Of a stretch of 64,000 nt of DNA, positions 13,379 to 26,424 are shown one piece after another. The notes beneath the pieces were generated by a model. That model saw nothing but the letters and a program-made list of their open reading frames with translations, ran no database searches and had not been told where the DNA came from. A program made the translations under genes and the position numbers. The stretch is from Psettodes erumei (Eukaryota > Chordata > Actinopteri > Pleuronectiformes > Psettodidae): the NCBI GenBank assembly GCA_016785225.1, contig JAFBJZ010000653.1:496001-560000 (forward strand). Reading direction: 5' to 3'. How positions within the stretch are numbered: position 1 is the stretch's first letter; each line of letters opens with the position of its first letter.

Positions 13379-15607
13379 CAACACGTTTTGCCCCTCTAAG
13401 ACGAGAAATACATGTAAACTTATCAATTAAACTTTGAAATCACAGCTAACGCTATTGATCCACTCATTTGTTTGTTCTTTGTGCATTCATCAATTTATTT
13501 CTGTATTCATTTGAGCTTTTATGTCTTTATTTATTGACGATTAGTGATTTTTCATCCTCAGTATCTCCAACTTTAATCTAAACTGATGTGGTGGAGGTGA
13601 AAATGTGCGAGGGGGTGTGAAGGGAAGGTGATTTTTTTTGTATCGGACAAACCGTCATGCAGTGATTTTTCCCCTCACATCTCAAGGAAACAAGCCCGCT
13701 GCACTTTTTAGAGACTGATTGTAGGGAAAAGCATTGAGAGGTGATTGATTAATTTCTCAGATATCACCTGCACAGCCACACAGGTCGGACAGTGTGCTGC
13801 TGTATTTGAGCAGAAGGTTCCCGGGGATGATGGAAGGGATGAGGCTAATGAACGGCGAGGACAAATATTAGGACTCTGCAGATGGGCCTTGGTGGTGGTG
13901 GCAGTGGGGGGGATTTTACTCATGTTCTTGCCGATGCTGAATTATCTCGAGCGCACGAGAGAGCATGAGCGGTTGCTGTGGATTCTGGCCTGGCGACCAA
14001 CCGTACACGCACAGCTGTCTACTGTACACCCACAGATCTGATTTGTGTGTACCTCTTGTTCGAAGAGCCCGTGAGCCCACACACACACACAGAAAAAAAA
14101 GCATCAGCGTGCATACTGTTAACTGTAAATACACAACAGCTAAGGAGCAAGCATTATTGCTAGCGCCTCTTCCATTTGAATATACTCAACATGCTGCCAC
14201 CAAACATTAATAAACCAAAACAAGGCTCCCTGGATAGGTTGATTCTACTACAGATGTGTCTTTATGTCCAGAGGGGACAAGTCACAGAATCTGTGGACAC
14301 CTACCTTAACTTCAATGGTTGAAAAGGTGAGTCGTTGGCAGTTGGATCAGTCTCAGCTGGTCGTACGGAGATGTGTGCTGCGACGGCGATCTGAGGAGAG
14401 GCAGAAGGAAGCAGACGGCCCGTCATCAGGTTCCAGTGTACAGCACTGCAGCCAGCAACTCCGGAGCAGGGAGTCTTCAGAGAGTCGCTGCCGGCCAGCT
14501 ATCAACAAATCGGGGAGCGAGGCTTGAGGCCGACAACAACGTCTGATTATCAAGGAAAACCGCATCGCCAAAGCTCGATTATTTCATAGCGCGGCCAGCC
14601 ATCATTAGGTCATGATTAGGGACGCACCGCTTCATTTCATACCATACTGAATAACACCATTGTAGATCTAACTTTACTTTCAAAACTAAGCATCATCGAT
14701 GATATAGATACTGGTTTTGGTATCGGTGCATCCCGAGTAATAACAGTAATCTGCAGAGTTTAATTCTATGTATCTCCATGATGGTAATGTCCTCAAGTCT
14801 GTCCTGCGTGTCTCAAAGTAAAGCTTGGGATCAAAAACAGGACCTGGGTTATTTTTATATGAAGGCTCCAGCTTCGGGCAAAGCTGGCACATTTTAATGA
14901 GTTACAGTACACTCTCAAGGCAAAACTAAATTTAATCAATTTTCACCCTGAGCTTAAGAAGTCGAGGAGGATTTTTCCAGTTCTCAGCCTGCCTAAAATA
15001 AAATTACTTGAGGAGTATAGCCACATCATTTCCTCACTAACGATACCAGTTTCAGTAAAGTGGCTGTCGTGGAAGAACACTGCAAAAAAGGCGCGTGACA
15101 GTGTTTCATAATTACAACTTTTAGGTACAAGACTCTAATCTTCAAAGTTATTTATTGTTTAACATGCCCGTGGATGCTTCATTACGCAGCACGAGTCCTG
15201 AACGCATCATTTTTAGCGAGCTGCATGAAAGTTGATTTGTTTGATTAAAATGGAAATAATTCAAAATGTGCATAAAGCAACACTGGGCTGCTTGCTCAAG
15301 CGGAAAACAGTCTGTCAGTGGGTGTCGGCAGGTTGAGGTCCATGACTACCGTAAAAAGATGGAGTACGCTCTTCACACACTTATCATTCTTGAATCTTAG
15401 GGAGTACAAAATGAGACACGACGATTGCGTTACTTCTGCACGTGAAGTTCAGTCTTTACGACAAAGTGCAGGAGATTTGAACGCCTCTTTAAAGACCATG
15501 AAATAATGTGAAGCTAAACAGGTATTCTGGATGCTAAATGCTCATCTTGACAGAAAAGAGCTCACTGACCTGACTGTTGTGGAATGAAAAACGTAAACTA
15601 CGTATAC
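13379..15607. other. non-coding sequence, no gene seen
   Basis: No supported gene. A minus-strand frame at 14,353-14,530 is open, but it has no convincing splice context and ends in a stop. Confidence 0.45.
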
Positions 15608-15708
15608 TTTGGAGGAACAGCAGATTCATCAGGGAGGGAGATGAGATGGGCGTCCTCTCCAAAAAGAAAGGCCCTGACACGTTCAGCGGAGGAGTTTTCC
15701 AGTCGCAC
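15608..15708 (-). CDS. weak candidate exon, unidentified gene
   Basis: The minus strand has an acceptor (CTGCAG) before 15,708 and a donor (CCAAA|GTATACG) at 15,608. Two minus frames are open throughout; one reads ...NVSGPFFLERTPISSPSL..., the other ...LENSSAERVRAFLFGEDAH.... A plus-strand frame is also open but lacks a donor. I cannot choose a frame or name a family. Confidence 0.2.
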
Positions 15709-17678
15709 CTGCAGTTCACACACACGCACAAAAGAATTCGCCGGCGGTATATACACACAAACACAGGCATAAGCAACTGCAAACAAACCGCTGTCAGAAA
15801 TCAATACTACAGCGAAATCTATTTTGTTGGGCTTGTAATGTAGCTGACAATGTGGCTCATTACCCAGATTTGTCTGTGTTTGTAATCCTGTTAGTATGTG
15901 TATGGATGAGTCTATAATCCTATTAATGTATGTGTGTGTCTATAATCCTGTTAATGTGTGCCCGTGTGCGATCCCTCACGCCGTGTTCGCATGTGCGCCC
16001 GCGAGTTGCGCGCGCGTCACCCGTTTTCCGACACGGTGGCAGTAGGCGACGAGGCAGCCTCTCGTACAGGTGAGCGCAGCATCCGCACCAGATTAGGATT
16101 CGACAAAATTACACAGTCACAACAGCTACACCAGCTATGTAGATACAAGCGTGTTCGCATGTACCCCCTTCCACATTTGGCTCGCGGCTATTCTTGTTTT
16201 CACGTAGCTCCTGCAGCGTGTAAATTGCACTCTGCATACTTTTTCTTGGGAAAGAAAAAAAAGATCTTTGCGCGTGTGCTGCGTTCCTCATTTCAGTCGC
16301 AGGGATGTGGGTCAGGAAATGCTGCCGGAACAACAACCAAAACCACCTCGGGGACAGGGGATTAGCTTGTCCACTCGCAACGTGAGGGAAATCCAACATG
16401 AGCGTGGACCTGCCAGCTAATGAGTCCTGCCTTGATTGATAAAAAAAAAAATCCCAGTGAAATGAAAAAAAACGTAGCGTCTGCAATCATTTACCGGGAG
16501 AGTGCTAATACAATAAAAACCCATTGTCATTATTACTCATCTTACACAAAAAGCTGTGATTGCAAAGCAGTTGTCTGTGCGTCATGATCCAAATAATCAG
16601 TTTTGATTCTTTTTCCAGCAGAAAAGTACTTAAATTGCACATAGTGTGTCGCTCACTGACAAATACACAACTCATACCCCTATACACACTGTGACCGCTG
16701 CGTCTCCATGGTGACAGAGTGGGAGAGCGGCCTGACAGCTGACAGTGAGGAGGATGGAGTGGGGGGGCGCGGCGGGCCATCTCACACCGGTGACCATCAG
16801 CAGCAGACAGGTCAAATTCATAACTGGCAGCCTGCAGGAGGACATTTTTTTAAAAAATGTGTCACATTTAAAAACCCACATTTCAAAGTTATGGGATAAC
16901 AAAGAGAAAGAGTCATTTTTCATTCGTATCCTATGACAACCCCCCCCCTTTAGCATTTACTAATACCAGCAAGCTTTTCATTCTCACACAGCACATACTG
17001 TTTATTTTGGGTGCGCTCCAAAACCTGACTCGTTTGCGGCGGTCTAATGAAATGAAAGTTTCCTTCAGCATCTCTACCACCTGCTGCTGTCTGATTACCA
17101 GCTGCTAGAGAGTCAACGTCATACACGTCACACTACGCGCCACCTGCGCCGCATTGAGCTCTCTTCCCGGCCTCGCCGCCACAAAACGGCGGCCGACGAT
17201 AAAAGGTTGCAGATCTGCCCTCGTTCAGTACAGAAATAGACTGAGCGGAAAAACAAGAGTGGATGACAAGAAACATCAACGCCAGCAACGCCTGGTGATT
17301 TGACACCGTCAACTGACAGCACTGCATTTGTCTCACAGATTAATTTATGTAATCCCAAACCCTTGACGGACTCCAAAGTCAACCTAAGTCTGCTGCCAGG
17401 GGGGTTTTCACATGCACAAAACCTTGGCCTGATCGAGTTCTGTGTGACAGTGAACATCATCATCATTATTACTTATAAACTTGGCGTTTTGTTTTGTAAT
17501 GACTCAAGTGCTTCTGAATTCAACCTCCAACCTTTGACAACTTGGTACAGCACCTTGGCTGTGGGAGTCCTGTTGCAGTCTGCCACCTCCTGGCTGTTAG
17601 CGGGAGCTACACCCATTATTAGTACAAGTCCAATTACACTTTATTTTTGTCTTCCTTTGATATCACCTGACTGCTGAC
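15709..17678. other. non-coding sequence, no gene confirmed
   Basis: Small open segments at 16.79-16.85 kb and 17.15-17.25 kb (minus) have AG/GT borders but no recognisable content. Nothing else is seen. Confidence 0.4.
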
Positions 17679-18478
17679 CTGCTGGGTGATGGGTGTCATG
17701 CCTTATCTTGCTGTAGCTTGGCTCTGTGTACGAGATCGCGCCGCTCTCCACGTCAATGAGATTGGGTTTAGGTGGCACAAGATGCTGAGAAGGATCAATG
17801 CAAATGGGGACTTCATCCTGCACTTTTTCTTGCAGAGAAAAAGAGGCACAAAGAGCAATTTTAAAACTTAAGACTGTACTACCTGTCCCGTCTGCGTGAA
17901 GAGATTGGCTTGATGCTCGCGGCTCGGCCGTGAGAAAAGTCCAGGAACTCCTCCTCCTCTGCGTTTTGCTGGCACTTGAGAGAGCAACAGGATCCTGCAG
18001 GGGACAGGGAGCCAGCTCACTGGACCGAATGCGAGGCTGTGACCCAGTTGGACTGGTCACTGCTGGAGCGGTGCCCGTGTAGCAACCAGTCAGAGCAGGG
18101 GAGGAAAATTAAAATCAACCATTTACCGCCAACAGGACTGGAATGTTAGCCATCTAAATAATTACGCCCAATAATGTTCAAAGAAACACATATTTTACAC
18201 TCTTTGAGTTATGGCACCTTAAAAATGTTTGTCAGATTTAAAAAAAGGAATGATTTATCAACTCACCAGGATTAGATTTGGCCAAGGCATAAATGTATAT
18301 GGTCTCTCTGCGGCTGACAGCAGACGGGTGTAGAGCAATTGTGTGGAAAGCTGCGAAGCTCAAGCTCAGCAACATCCGAGCTGTCACTGCTCTGGTGAAC
18401 AACATGAATGAACACGTCATGCTTCTGATTCACCTGGAGCCTCCCCGGCTGCCGTGCAGCGAGAGACAAAACTACATC
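17679..18478 (-). CDS. candidate exon cluster, unidentified gene
   Basis: Three neighbouring minus-strand segments have good splice borders. A: start 18,478 or 18,350, donor CCTG|GTGAGT at 18,267. B: 17,994-17,883, 112 bp, acceptor after a pyrimidine-rich CCCTGTCCCCTGCAG, donor GACAG|GTAGTA. C: 17,828-17,679, 150 bp, donor CAGCAG|GTCAGC. Segment C reads like a real protein: VPICIDPSQHLVPPKPNLID, then SYTEPSYSKIRHDTHH. One frame of B joins C without a stop. A different frame of B (EEEEFLDFSHGRAASIKP) looks better by composition but does not join C in phase. The model is therefore unresolved, and I do not recognise the protein. The opposite strand is also open through part of A and C. Confidence 0.35.
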
Positions 18479-19069
18479 CTGGGGAAAGCAGCAGAGCGAA
18501 ACAGGTTTCCACATTCACTGCTGCGCTTGCATTTGAAAAAACAATCAATCACCATCCTGGCGATGGTGCCTTTGGAGGACTCAGTGGTGAAATTTGCCAA
18601 CACTTGAACTTGAAGAGAAGTTGAGCGCAGCACACACAGCGCATCCACAAGACAGCCCGTCACGCAGCTCCGGAAATCGAATGTTTGAGGACGAGGGCCG
18701 AGAGACGAAGGCGGCCCAGAGCCCGTCACTGCTGCTTCCTAAAGGGACACAAAGAAAGAACGGAGTTATCTTTAATTGGAAATGAATTCATCAATCACTC
18801 ATCAGTGAAATAAAGCTGCGTGAACGGAAATTGTGGCGGAAAACAGCCCTTTGAGCTGTGCAACGTGTGTGTTTTTCTGTGAGTACCACTGGGACGAGTT
18901 TAGCCATGTCTTCTCACCACTGACTTAAAAAGCAGTAAAAGACAGCAGTGGTGCTGGTGGGCTGAGGAATCAAATCAACTGCAGTGAAAGAGACACTGTA
19001 CTGCCATGATTATCATGAACTTTCTAACATTGTCAGCAGACAGTATGGTCTGTAAACTGTTAGCCAACG
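18479..19069. other. non-coding sequence, no gene confirmed
   Basis: Nothing convincing; a 5' continuation of the unresolved minus-strand gene could lie here. Confidence 0.4.
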
Positions 19070-19620
19070 CTACATTGTGATTATGCTAGCTGAGCTATAA
19101 TATTCCATCACATCTCCTGATTAATGTACATATAAGAAAAGATAACAAGTCATTCATACACTGCGTGAGCATCTTACTGTGACACCTCGCTAGCAAAACA
19201 ACGCTATTCTTTCTATACTTTACCTACTTGTTAGCATATGTATATTTACAAAAAGACCAAACTTTTAGCTGTTTCTGCTCCAGCCAACTCCAGCAGCCTC
19301 TTGCCGGTGTAGCTGAACTTTCCCTCCTTTTTTTCCTCATACTTCCTGTCACTCTCCCGCAATTCCTCCCGTGACTTTCTTTCCTTTGTGTGTTTTTTCC
19401 CGGGTTTTGTCCGAGAACTGGAGGTTTTAAAAATCATTTTCAAACCGAGGACACCAGGAAAAGAAGAAAATTGGCAGTTAAATCTGAAAATGCAGCAGAG
19501 CGCAGTTCACGCTCGCGACAGGCGGCGACCGCTTTCAACTCGGCCGACCGCGCGGGCGGTTGTGAAATGACGTCACAGCACAGTTCATAACGGAGATGGT
19601 TGAACAAATATCATTGAAAA
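19070..19620. repeat. dispersed repeat, copy 2 (~550 bp)
   Basis: Second copy of the repeat at 1,545-2,100, in the same orientation. This copy has a 65-codon open frame on the minus strand (19,246-19,443) rich in Lys and Glu. The matching frame in copy 1 is broken. Confidence 0.75.
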
Positions 19621-21308
19621 AACAATATCACAGAATAATAATGTCAACTTCTGCTGTAGTTTTTTAGTTTTTTAAAATTTTATTGAATAATTGGTTATTT
19701 TCCCATAAGCATAAAATGTAGCACAGGCAGCTGTTTATTAGCTGACAAACAACTAAGCTAACTTCTGTTGTTCTTTAGCTAACGTTACAATGCTGTTAAA
19801 CGCACATTACATTGAACGCGGGCTTTTCAATTATTTTTCTCTTTCAAATTTTCCTCGCACTTCTTCTCGTGACCGTTGTCTCGTGTACCTGCCCAACTTC
19901 CACATCCTTGAAGCTGACAAGCTGACTCGGCTCGAACATGACTTCCAGCCATCACTGACTTCACAGTAACGACAAACGCGGATGCGCCAAGTGCCTCAAA
20001 TACAGGCGTTAACTGCGCAGGCAACTGGGAGGCGACGAATACGGTAGTTGCGTTCGTTTTACTACTTTGGCCAATCGAGGTGGACGGAGCGGCTGTCACC
20101 AGAGTACCACACTACCCAGTTACCATTACAACTTTATAGTTCATAAAGTTAGTGACATAACATATATATCAATTTCCTACTCTTTTTACCATCATCATTG
20201 AAACGTGCGCTTGTTTTCTCTCTCCTCACTCACACCATGTGTATGTATCATTTGTATTTAATGTAAAACTTCTCTACCATAGCACATTTCAAAATGAGGG
20301 AAGTTTAATGTCCAAGAAACAAAGACAGGGTTAAGGTGAGGGTTGAGCTTGGCACTCAGTTGTCATGGTTACTCTTTAACAGCCATGTCGCAAACATGTT
20401 TTTGAGGAATACCAGGAATATGAAAATATAAATACTTTTAATTTCAAAGATTTTGAAGAATAACAACCCTTGAGGTCATTTTTGACCCCACTTATGCATC
20501 TAATGATGGATTAGAATTAATTGTATTGGGTAAATTAACACCTGCAATTTCGACAGCGCCCCTTTGTAGAGTAAACCTCTGTGAGATGTGATTGTTTGTC
20601 CTCACAGAGGCACACAGTGAATGATACAAAATTTTAATCCAAGGTATGAAGGAGTTCCCATATCCAAAGTTGTGTGGCATCAAATCCTTGTCAAATGCTT
20701 TAATAAATGCTATCTGACCTGGATGTAATGTCGGGTGTAACTTTTTCAAGTCTTCAAGCTAACGCTTAATCTTGGGCACCTTGGTGGAAACTGTCCTTAC
20801 CATGCTGCCATGGCAAAAAAATTTTCCAATCAAATGAAGAGCAAAACTTGAGTCATTCTCACCTTGTGAATGTTTTCTTTTCAGTGTCTTACGTTGGAAT
20901 AACTAAGTAAAAATTCTTGCCAAATTATTACCAAATAGTAGTGTATATAGTGAGTGTATAGTCTATCAATTCTTGCCACCAAACCTAAAAGATCACCGAT
21001 ATATATTGCTCAAGCTTCAAATAAAATCAGTGCAAACGTGTACTTATCAATACAGTCAATTACAGGGTTTTATTTTACCAGAGAAAAAAAGATAACATTT
21101 TTGTTTGGTACAGAGTATGCTTCAAAATATAACTTGAATGTTAGTTGTCCCTGACATCATGTCACCTAAAAAGACATTCCTTAAAAAAAAAAAAAAAAGA
21201 ACTTTTGTGGACAATAGAATATTAACATAAAAATTTGAATGACGCTAATGTCTCAGTTTTATGTTTTTAGAACAAAAAATTAATTCATTAAAGTAATTTG
21301 CTGGGATT
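19621..21308. other. non-coding sequence and probable nufip1 3' UTR
   Basis: AT-rich, with no second gene seen. On the minus strand, downstream of the nufip1 stop, AATAAA occurs at 21,069-21,074, which would give a short 3' UTR of about 250 bp. A 15-A run lies near 21,183. Confidence 0.45.
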
Positions 21309-24300
21309 TCAAAAAACAGTGCCAGGGCTTTCCCATATTTCATCATCATATATATTATTGGCAGATGTGATTTTATCTGTGGCTTTCAAAATGAGGCTGT
21401 GGCAGTCGCTGGCAGGGGGTTGTTCTGTGTTTTGGTTGAAGCCTCCTGACACCACAGGAGGGTCCTCATATTCTTCTGAGTCCACTTGGTCCTGACAGTT
21501 TCGTGGTCGACACTCGTCGACTGCAACATCTCCAGCTGTTCCTAAATCCTCCCGAATGTCAACTTCTGAGGCCGCTGGGCCACTTGGCGCTCTCTCTCCA
21601 CTGCCCGGAGCGACAGACTGGGACACAGGCCTGACTTCCTGTGGTGGCTCTTGCTGTGTCTCTTCATTATTGCCATTTGCGACAGTTGCTGCAGCTCTGA
21701 TCACCTCCTGGACCCCAGGTTTGCCCTCCAGGCCAAAGAAGTTGTTGCGGACAACATAGCGCACGCACTGCAGCAGGACATTCCTCTCATGGCGGATGTC
21801 TGGAGCAAGTAACTAAACAGAGTATAAGAAAACAGAGGAGACTATTTATATTTTCTCAATGAAAAACCGAGTGAACTATGTTTGCATCATCTCATATGTC
21901 TCCTTACCATTTCAAGTAGAGTTGGACAACGTTTCTGTGCTGTGTTTTTGTGTCTGTCACCCCTTCCTCCTCTTCCTCCTTTCCCCCACCTTCCTTTCCT
22001 GTTGTCTGGTGTGTGAAGGGCAGAGGCAGGTTGGGGGACTTTGTTAGTTTCTGGTCCCTGTGGTCCCAGAGAGGGCCCTCTGTCCAGGGCTTTGGGTGGT
22101 ACTGTGTTGAGGAGAGCCTGGTTTTCTTGCAAAAGGTCTTTGACTCTTTGAATAGATGGGGCTGAATTACAAGGAAAAGGATAATAGGAACGCATGAGTA
22201 AATGACAGTTTCAATGTCCTAATATGCATTTCATCTTGTAATGTAATGTGGATACAACCCTTTGCTGTCGATCTAATGATAACTGAAGAAAACAGCCAAG
22301 GCAAACCGGTTGGGAAACATGATTCAACTTTCAGGTTGTATGCTGCCCACTATTTGATTTAAGCATTAATTTGACAGTGAGCCAATTCTTACACATCATG
22401 GATTTTAACTGTTTCACCGTTTTTGGGTGCACACTTTATCCCTCCAGAAATGTACATCATTTTTTAAATATTTTGTAAAAATTGCAAACAGCAGAAGAAA
22501 TTGCACTACACATGTCTTGACATTTATTTAGTCAAGCACATTGCTGTCAGAAAATCAAGAATTAAACAAAGAAACTTCAGTACACCAACTGTATATGCTC
22601 TGAATAATAATAAAGGAATAAAGAATAAAAGTTATTGGGGCTCAGTAACAAAGAAAAGCATGATAAGCATAGGAAATATAACACACTCATAAAGATGTGG
22701 TTCTCAACATGTCTGAGAGATTCTCCCTCTGCTTCTTATTGAAACTGAAACAGTCTTAGGCATAAAGAGGAAAAATTAAATTTCACAAAAGAAGCAAAGT
22801 TAAGGGGAAAGTTGCAGCAAAATGCTTTTTTCACAACTCCTCACATGAGATATCTGGTTCAGTGCTGTGAACAGGGAATACTGCAAACACTCACTCTCTG
22901 GCTCTTCATCGCTCTCACTCAAGGAGCCATAGTTCGCCACCAAGGAGCCCAGAGCTGAGCTCATCTGTTTGGGGGCCACGACCAGGCCACCAGTCCTGGA
23001 CTCAGTGCCTGGATCCTCTCTGTCGGAATCTGGAGGGACATCAGGACAGCATTGACACAGACTGTTTTCAGGACACCCATTAGTTTTTTAATATTTTAGT
23101 AGAATTGCAGTGTTTGTAAGAAGTATACTCACTTCTACGTGCATTAAATTTTATGCACTTTGGCTTGATTGTTTAAACATACAGTCCAGATGTACTTGGA
23201 CAGTTGCGTCGGCACATTCATTATGGAGTAAAACAATGAATACAACATTAAAGCCTCAGCTTTACACACAGTGCCCAAATTGCGAGGGTTCAACAGTATT
23301 GGACACGTTGCAACTAAATGTTTCTTGAGCTGTGTCATTCCAGCATTGGTTTCCTTCAAGGCGATCATGTCAGCGAAATAGGAAAAAGAGCTCATGACTT
23401 AAAGCCATCACCTAATGCTTCACGCTGAGACTTGGCACTTTAAACGTACTATTATTTTATTTAAAGTTGAATTTCTTGGCAACTCAGAGCCAAAAGAATA
23501 AAAATGTGGAACAAAAAAAAATATCAAACCTACAGCAGCTTTAATTAAAATGATGGATAAAGGTGAGCGGGCATATTTTAGGTGATTGATTCCCTTCCGT
23601 TCAAAGAGGATACAGTCCTGTTTAAATTCTGTTTCATGTCTCCACTACGTGAGTCACTCACCGTGGTCACTGCTGGCCAGTGCTCCCAGTGGATCCCCTT
23701 CCCTGCAGGGCTTAGAGAGGGGTGGCGGTCTCTCTGCAGCACTGCCCTCAGATGGGTGAGGGCCTCGCGGGTGTCGCTCCTGGAACCCTCTGTTGCCCCA
23801 ACCGCCGCGACCTCGACGCCATCCTCGTCCTCTGCCTCGCATTCGTCTGTGAAATAAAAGAGAAAAATGATTTTTTTAAGATCGACTCAGGATTTACGTC
23901 AAAATAAATACGTGCAAACAAATTCTGGTTTCTGGTTGCAACCCAAAGAGAGAGAGAAAAAAAGAAAATGCATCCAATTTGTACATTTACCCAAACTGAG
24001 CTGTCTCCAGAACGCCTCCCGTCTCCTCCCGCACCTCCATCACTTGCCTTTTCTTTTCGATGTTGTGAAGTGTTGGATAGTTTCTGGAAATATGAAATAA
24101 AGCACCAGCTGATAACATGGACAATTTCGTGACATAATGTCATTGAGGGTTCAGCAATGCAGCAGTTTCTTCAAGCCACTTGTGAACACTGACTTGCGCC
24201 TCTCTTCTCTCCATCTTGCAATCTCCTCTGGTGTGTCCAGCTTGATTCTTTTGGTTCCTGGTGCATGGTTCTGCAGGCAGGATATCAAACATGGATATTA

Positions 24301-25535
24301 TCAGCAAATGACATAACTTATACTCAGTAACACCACCTACGAAAACTTGTCTGACTTACATTTTTCCAGTGGATACTGACTATTTTTTCATGAGCTGTAA
24401 AGCTGCAGTCTGGCACAGAACACTAAGTGAGAGAGAGATTGAGGGAAATGTGAGTATCCGTTACAATAAATAACATGAAAAAGCTAAATTCACCGTTTCA
24501 GATACGCGACATTACCTTGACATGCTGAGACATATGTTCGTCATATTTTTCTTGGTTCTTGAAACCCCGGTCACAGGTGTCACAGTAATGGGAGAACTCA
24601 GGTTCTTTCTTATTTCTCTGCTGTGGTTTAGAGACAGATCAGGTCAGCTGTGCTCATTCTCAGTGCACTGACAAAATCCTACCAATGCGTAAATCAGGAT
24701 TTCGGGAGTTGACCTTTTTTCCTTGGTTGCCGGGCGGCCCGTAATTCTGCCTCCCACCTTGATGACGACCAAAGTTCTGACCTGAAGACGTGACTGAAGT
24801 TAGAGGCACGACCAGGCATACATCAACATCTCAATCTATGTTTCATTTATAACTAATGGCGCTGCACTGATTTTACACACCATGACCAGTTTATCTGTCA
24901 TCTGTGATACAGCTCTGACTGTATAACAAAAAAGATGTGTGTCACTCTGGAGAAGCTTTTTTTTCTGGCTTGGAAATAAGCAGTTACAAACTGGACGTGT
25001 GAAGTCTGAAAAATGTGGGAATAACTGGGCAAGGGTTCTGGATTATGAAGGACAAAATACTGCCCACTACTGTCCCATTAAACGCTTGACATTTTATTGT
25101 ATGTATTTTCTGGTTGTATTCTAATAAAGAGATTAAGATAATCATTATATAGATATACACATTGGATTGCAACAAAAAGAAATTCAATGGCCTTACATTT
25201 AACTAACCATTTATCTGGCTGCAGATGCAGGCAACGCTGTTGGCAGTGTCTTGAAATCACTTCGAAAGTTCGACCATCATTTAAACAAAGACTGATTGTA
25301 AGGGACACTCACCGTATGGACGTTTAGGTCCATAACCCAAACGACCTGGTGGGAAAGCAGCCGCCGCCGCTGCCCCGTGATGCCAGCCCGCCCTGCCGCT
25401 GTCGACCCAGCTGGGCTCGGAGGGCGTCTCGCACCAGGTCCACATGTTGGGGTGGAAGCTGCTGGAGCGGGGCTGAAGGGAGCTGGGGGGGAGAGAGCCG
25501 AAGTCCGGCGGGGGGTAATGTCCGTGTTCGGTCAT
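21309..25535 (-). CDS. nufip1: NUFIP1, box C/D snoRNP assembly factor
   Basis: Ten exons: 25535-25313, 24781-24714, 24620-24516, 24422-24360, 24270-24194, 24083-23991, 23846-23662, 23029-22895, 22161-21908, 21812-21309. They total 1707 bp (568 aa), longer than the ~495-aa human protein I recall. The N-terminus is Pro/Gly/Tyr-rich. A C2H2 zinc finger follows in exon 3 (CDTCDRGF then HMSQHVK). Next come the conserved CSFTAHEKIV and TPEEIARWREER blocks, which mark the peptide that binds SNU13/15.5K. After these lie Arg-Gly-rich stretches, an LGSLVANYGSLSESDEE acidic block, and the conserved KRCPTLLEML...RHERNVLLQCVRYVV region. NUFIP1 bridges SNU13, NOP58 and the R2TP chaperone during snoRNP assembly in the nucleus (family knowledge). 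The gene is head to head with nop58. Confidence 0.96.
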
Positions 25536-26424
25536 TCCTCGAAACCTGCCTTCACGTCAACAGTGAAGTTTTAAGTGAAGCGAACCTGGGGTTTCTCGCG
25601 GTGCAGTTCTCACATGTGCTTGTTTTGCCCGAGTTTATAGCTAAATAGTTCGTCACTTCCGTGAGAACAGGAAGAACATAAAACACACGAATAAAAAAAA
25701 TGAAAAAAATAAATATATATAAATATGATCAATATCAGTATAATCACAGTGTTTCTATAGAAATCATATATAACTTATTCGAATAGAACTTTGCCTTGTC
25801 TATAATTTTGCTCAAGGTGTTCTTTATAAAACCCGGTATGTTTGCGACAACTTCTCGCGAGGTTTAATGTGAAGCTCCTCTTGGGTTGCCAGGTTGAGTG
25901 AAAAACCTGCGTGGAATATATTTTCCGTTGGCAGTGAAATGTGAAACGTGAACACTGGCACTCGGCTCATATGCCAACTTCGCTTTTTTTAAAAGTTTAT
26001 TTTAGAAATCAAACACACATTTACAGTGAGCCAACACTGTCTAAACACAAACAGTACTAAAGCACGAGTATTACCATGTTGACCAAAAAATGTGACCTGA
26101 GACCCAAGAATTTCATTGCCAATAACTACTCCTGTAATTGTTGTGCACATTACAATAAAGAAGCCTGAACTTTGAAATGTGTACGCGGTGTCTCTTTCGT
26201 TTGCTAAAATATCTATACTATCATAAAATGATGTCTGATAACGGGTAACGTCGGGTGACCGGTGAATGGACCTGGCAACCCGACAAATTCCTGGTGCTCT
26301 CTCTCGCCGCGTGTGTTTCAGTCAGATTGGCAGCAGCAGCGTGGCGAGTTTGGGGAGAAACGTGTAGGCTCCGTGTGCAGAGACTCAAACTTTTCCTCAA
26401 CCAAATAACCGAGCAGCTGCCAAA
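25536..26424. promoter_or_regulatory. shared upstream region of nufip1 and nop58
   Basis: This 889-bp gap separates two divergent start codons. The nufip1 side (25,310-25,670) is CpG-rich, while the middle is AT-rich. Near 26,110-26,160 the sequence AATTTCATTGCC...TTACAATAAAG resembles the 3' tail seen on some fish retroelements. Near the nop58 start, 26,230-26,420 is CpG-rich again and probably holds its 5' UTR. I see no clear TATA box. A shared promoter is inferred from the spacing only. Confidence 0.5.

Noticed and set aside
17690..17840. Signal-peptide-like reading MKSPFALILLSILCHL in one minus-strand frame
   Set aside because: It stops after about 40 codons, and the alternative frame there is more protein-like with a matching donor.
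26107..26170. AATTTCATTGCC...CAATAAAG considered as a full retroelement tail
   Set aside because: Only a few dozen bases resemble the tail; too short to call beyond a mention in the nufip1/nop58 upstream region.
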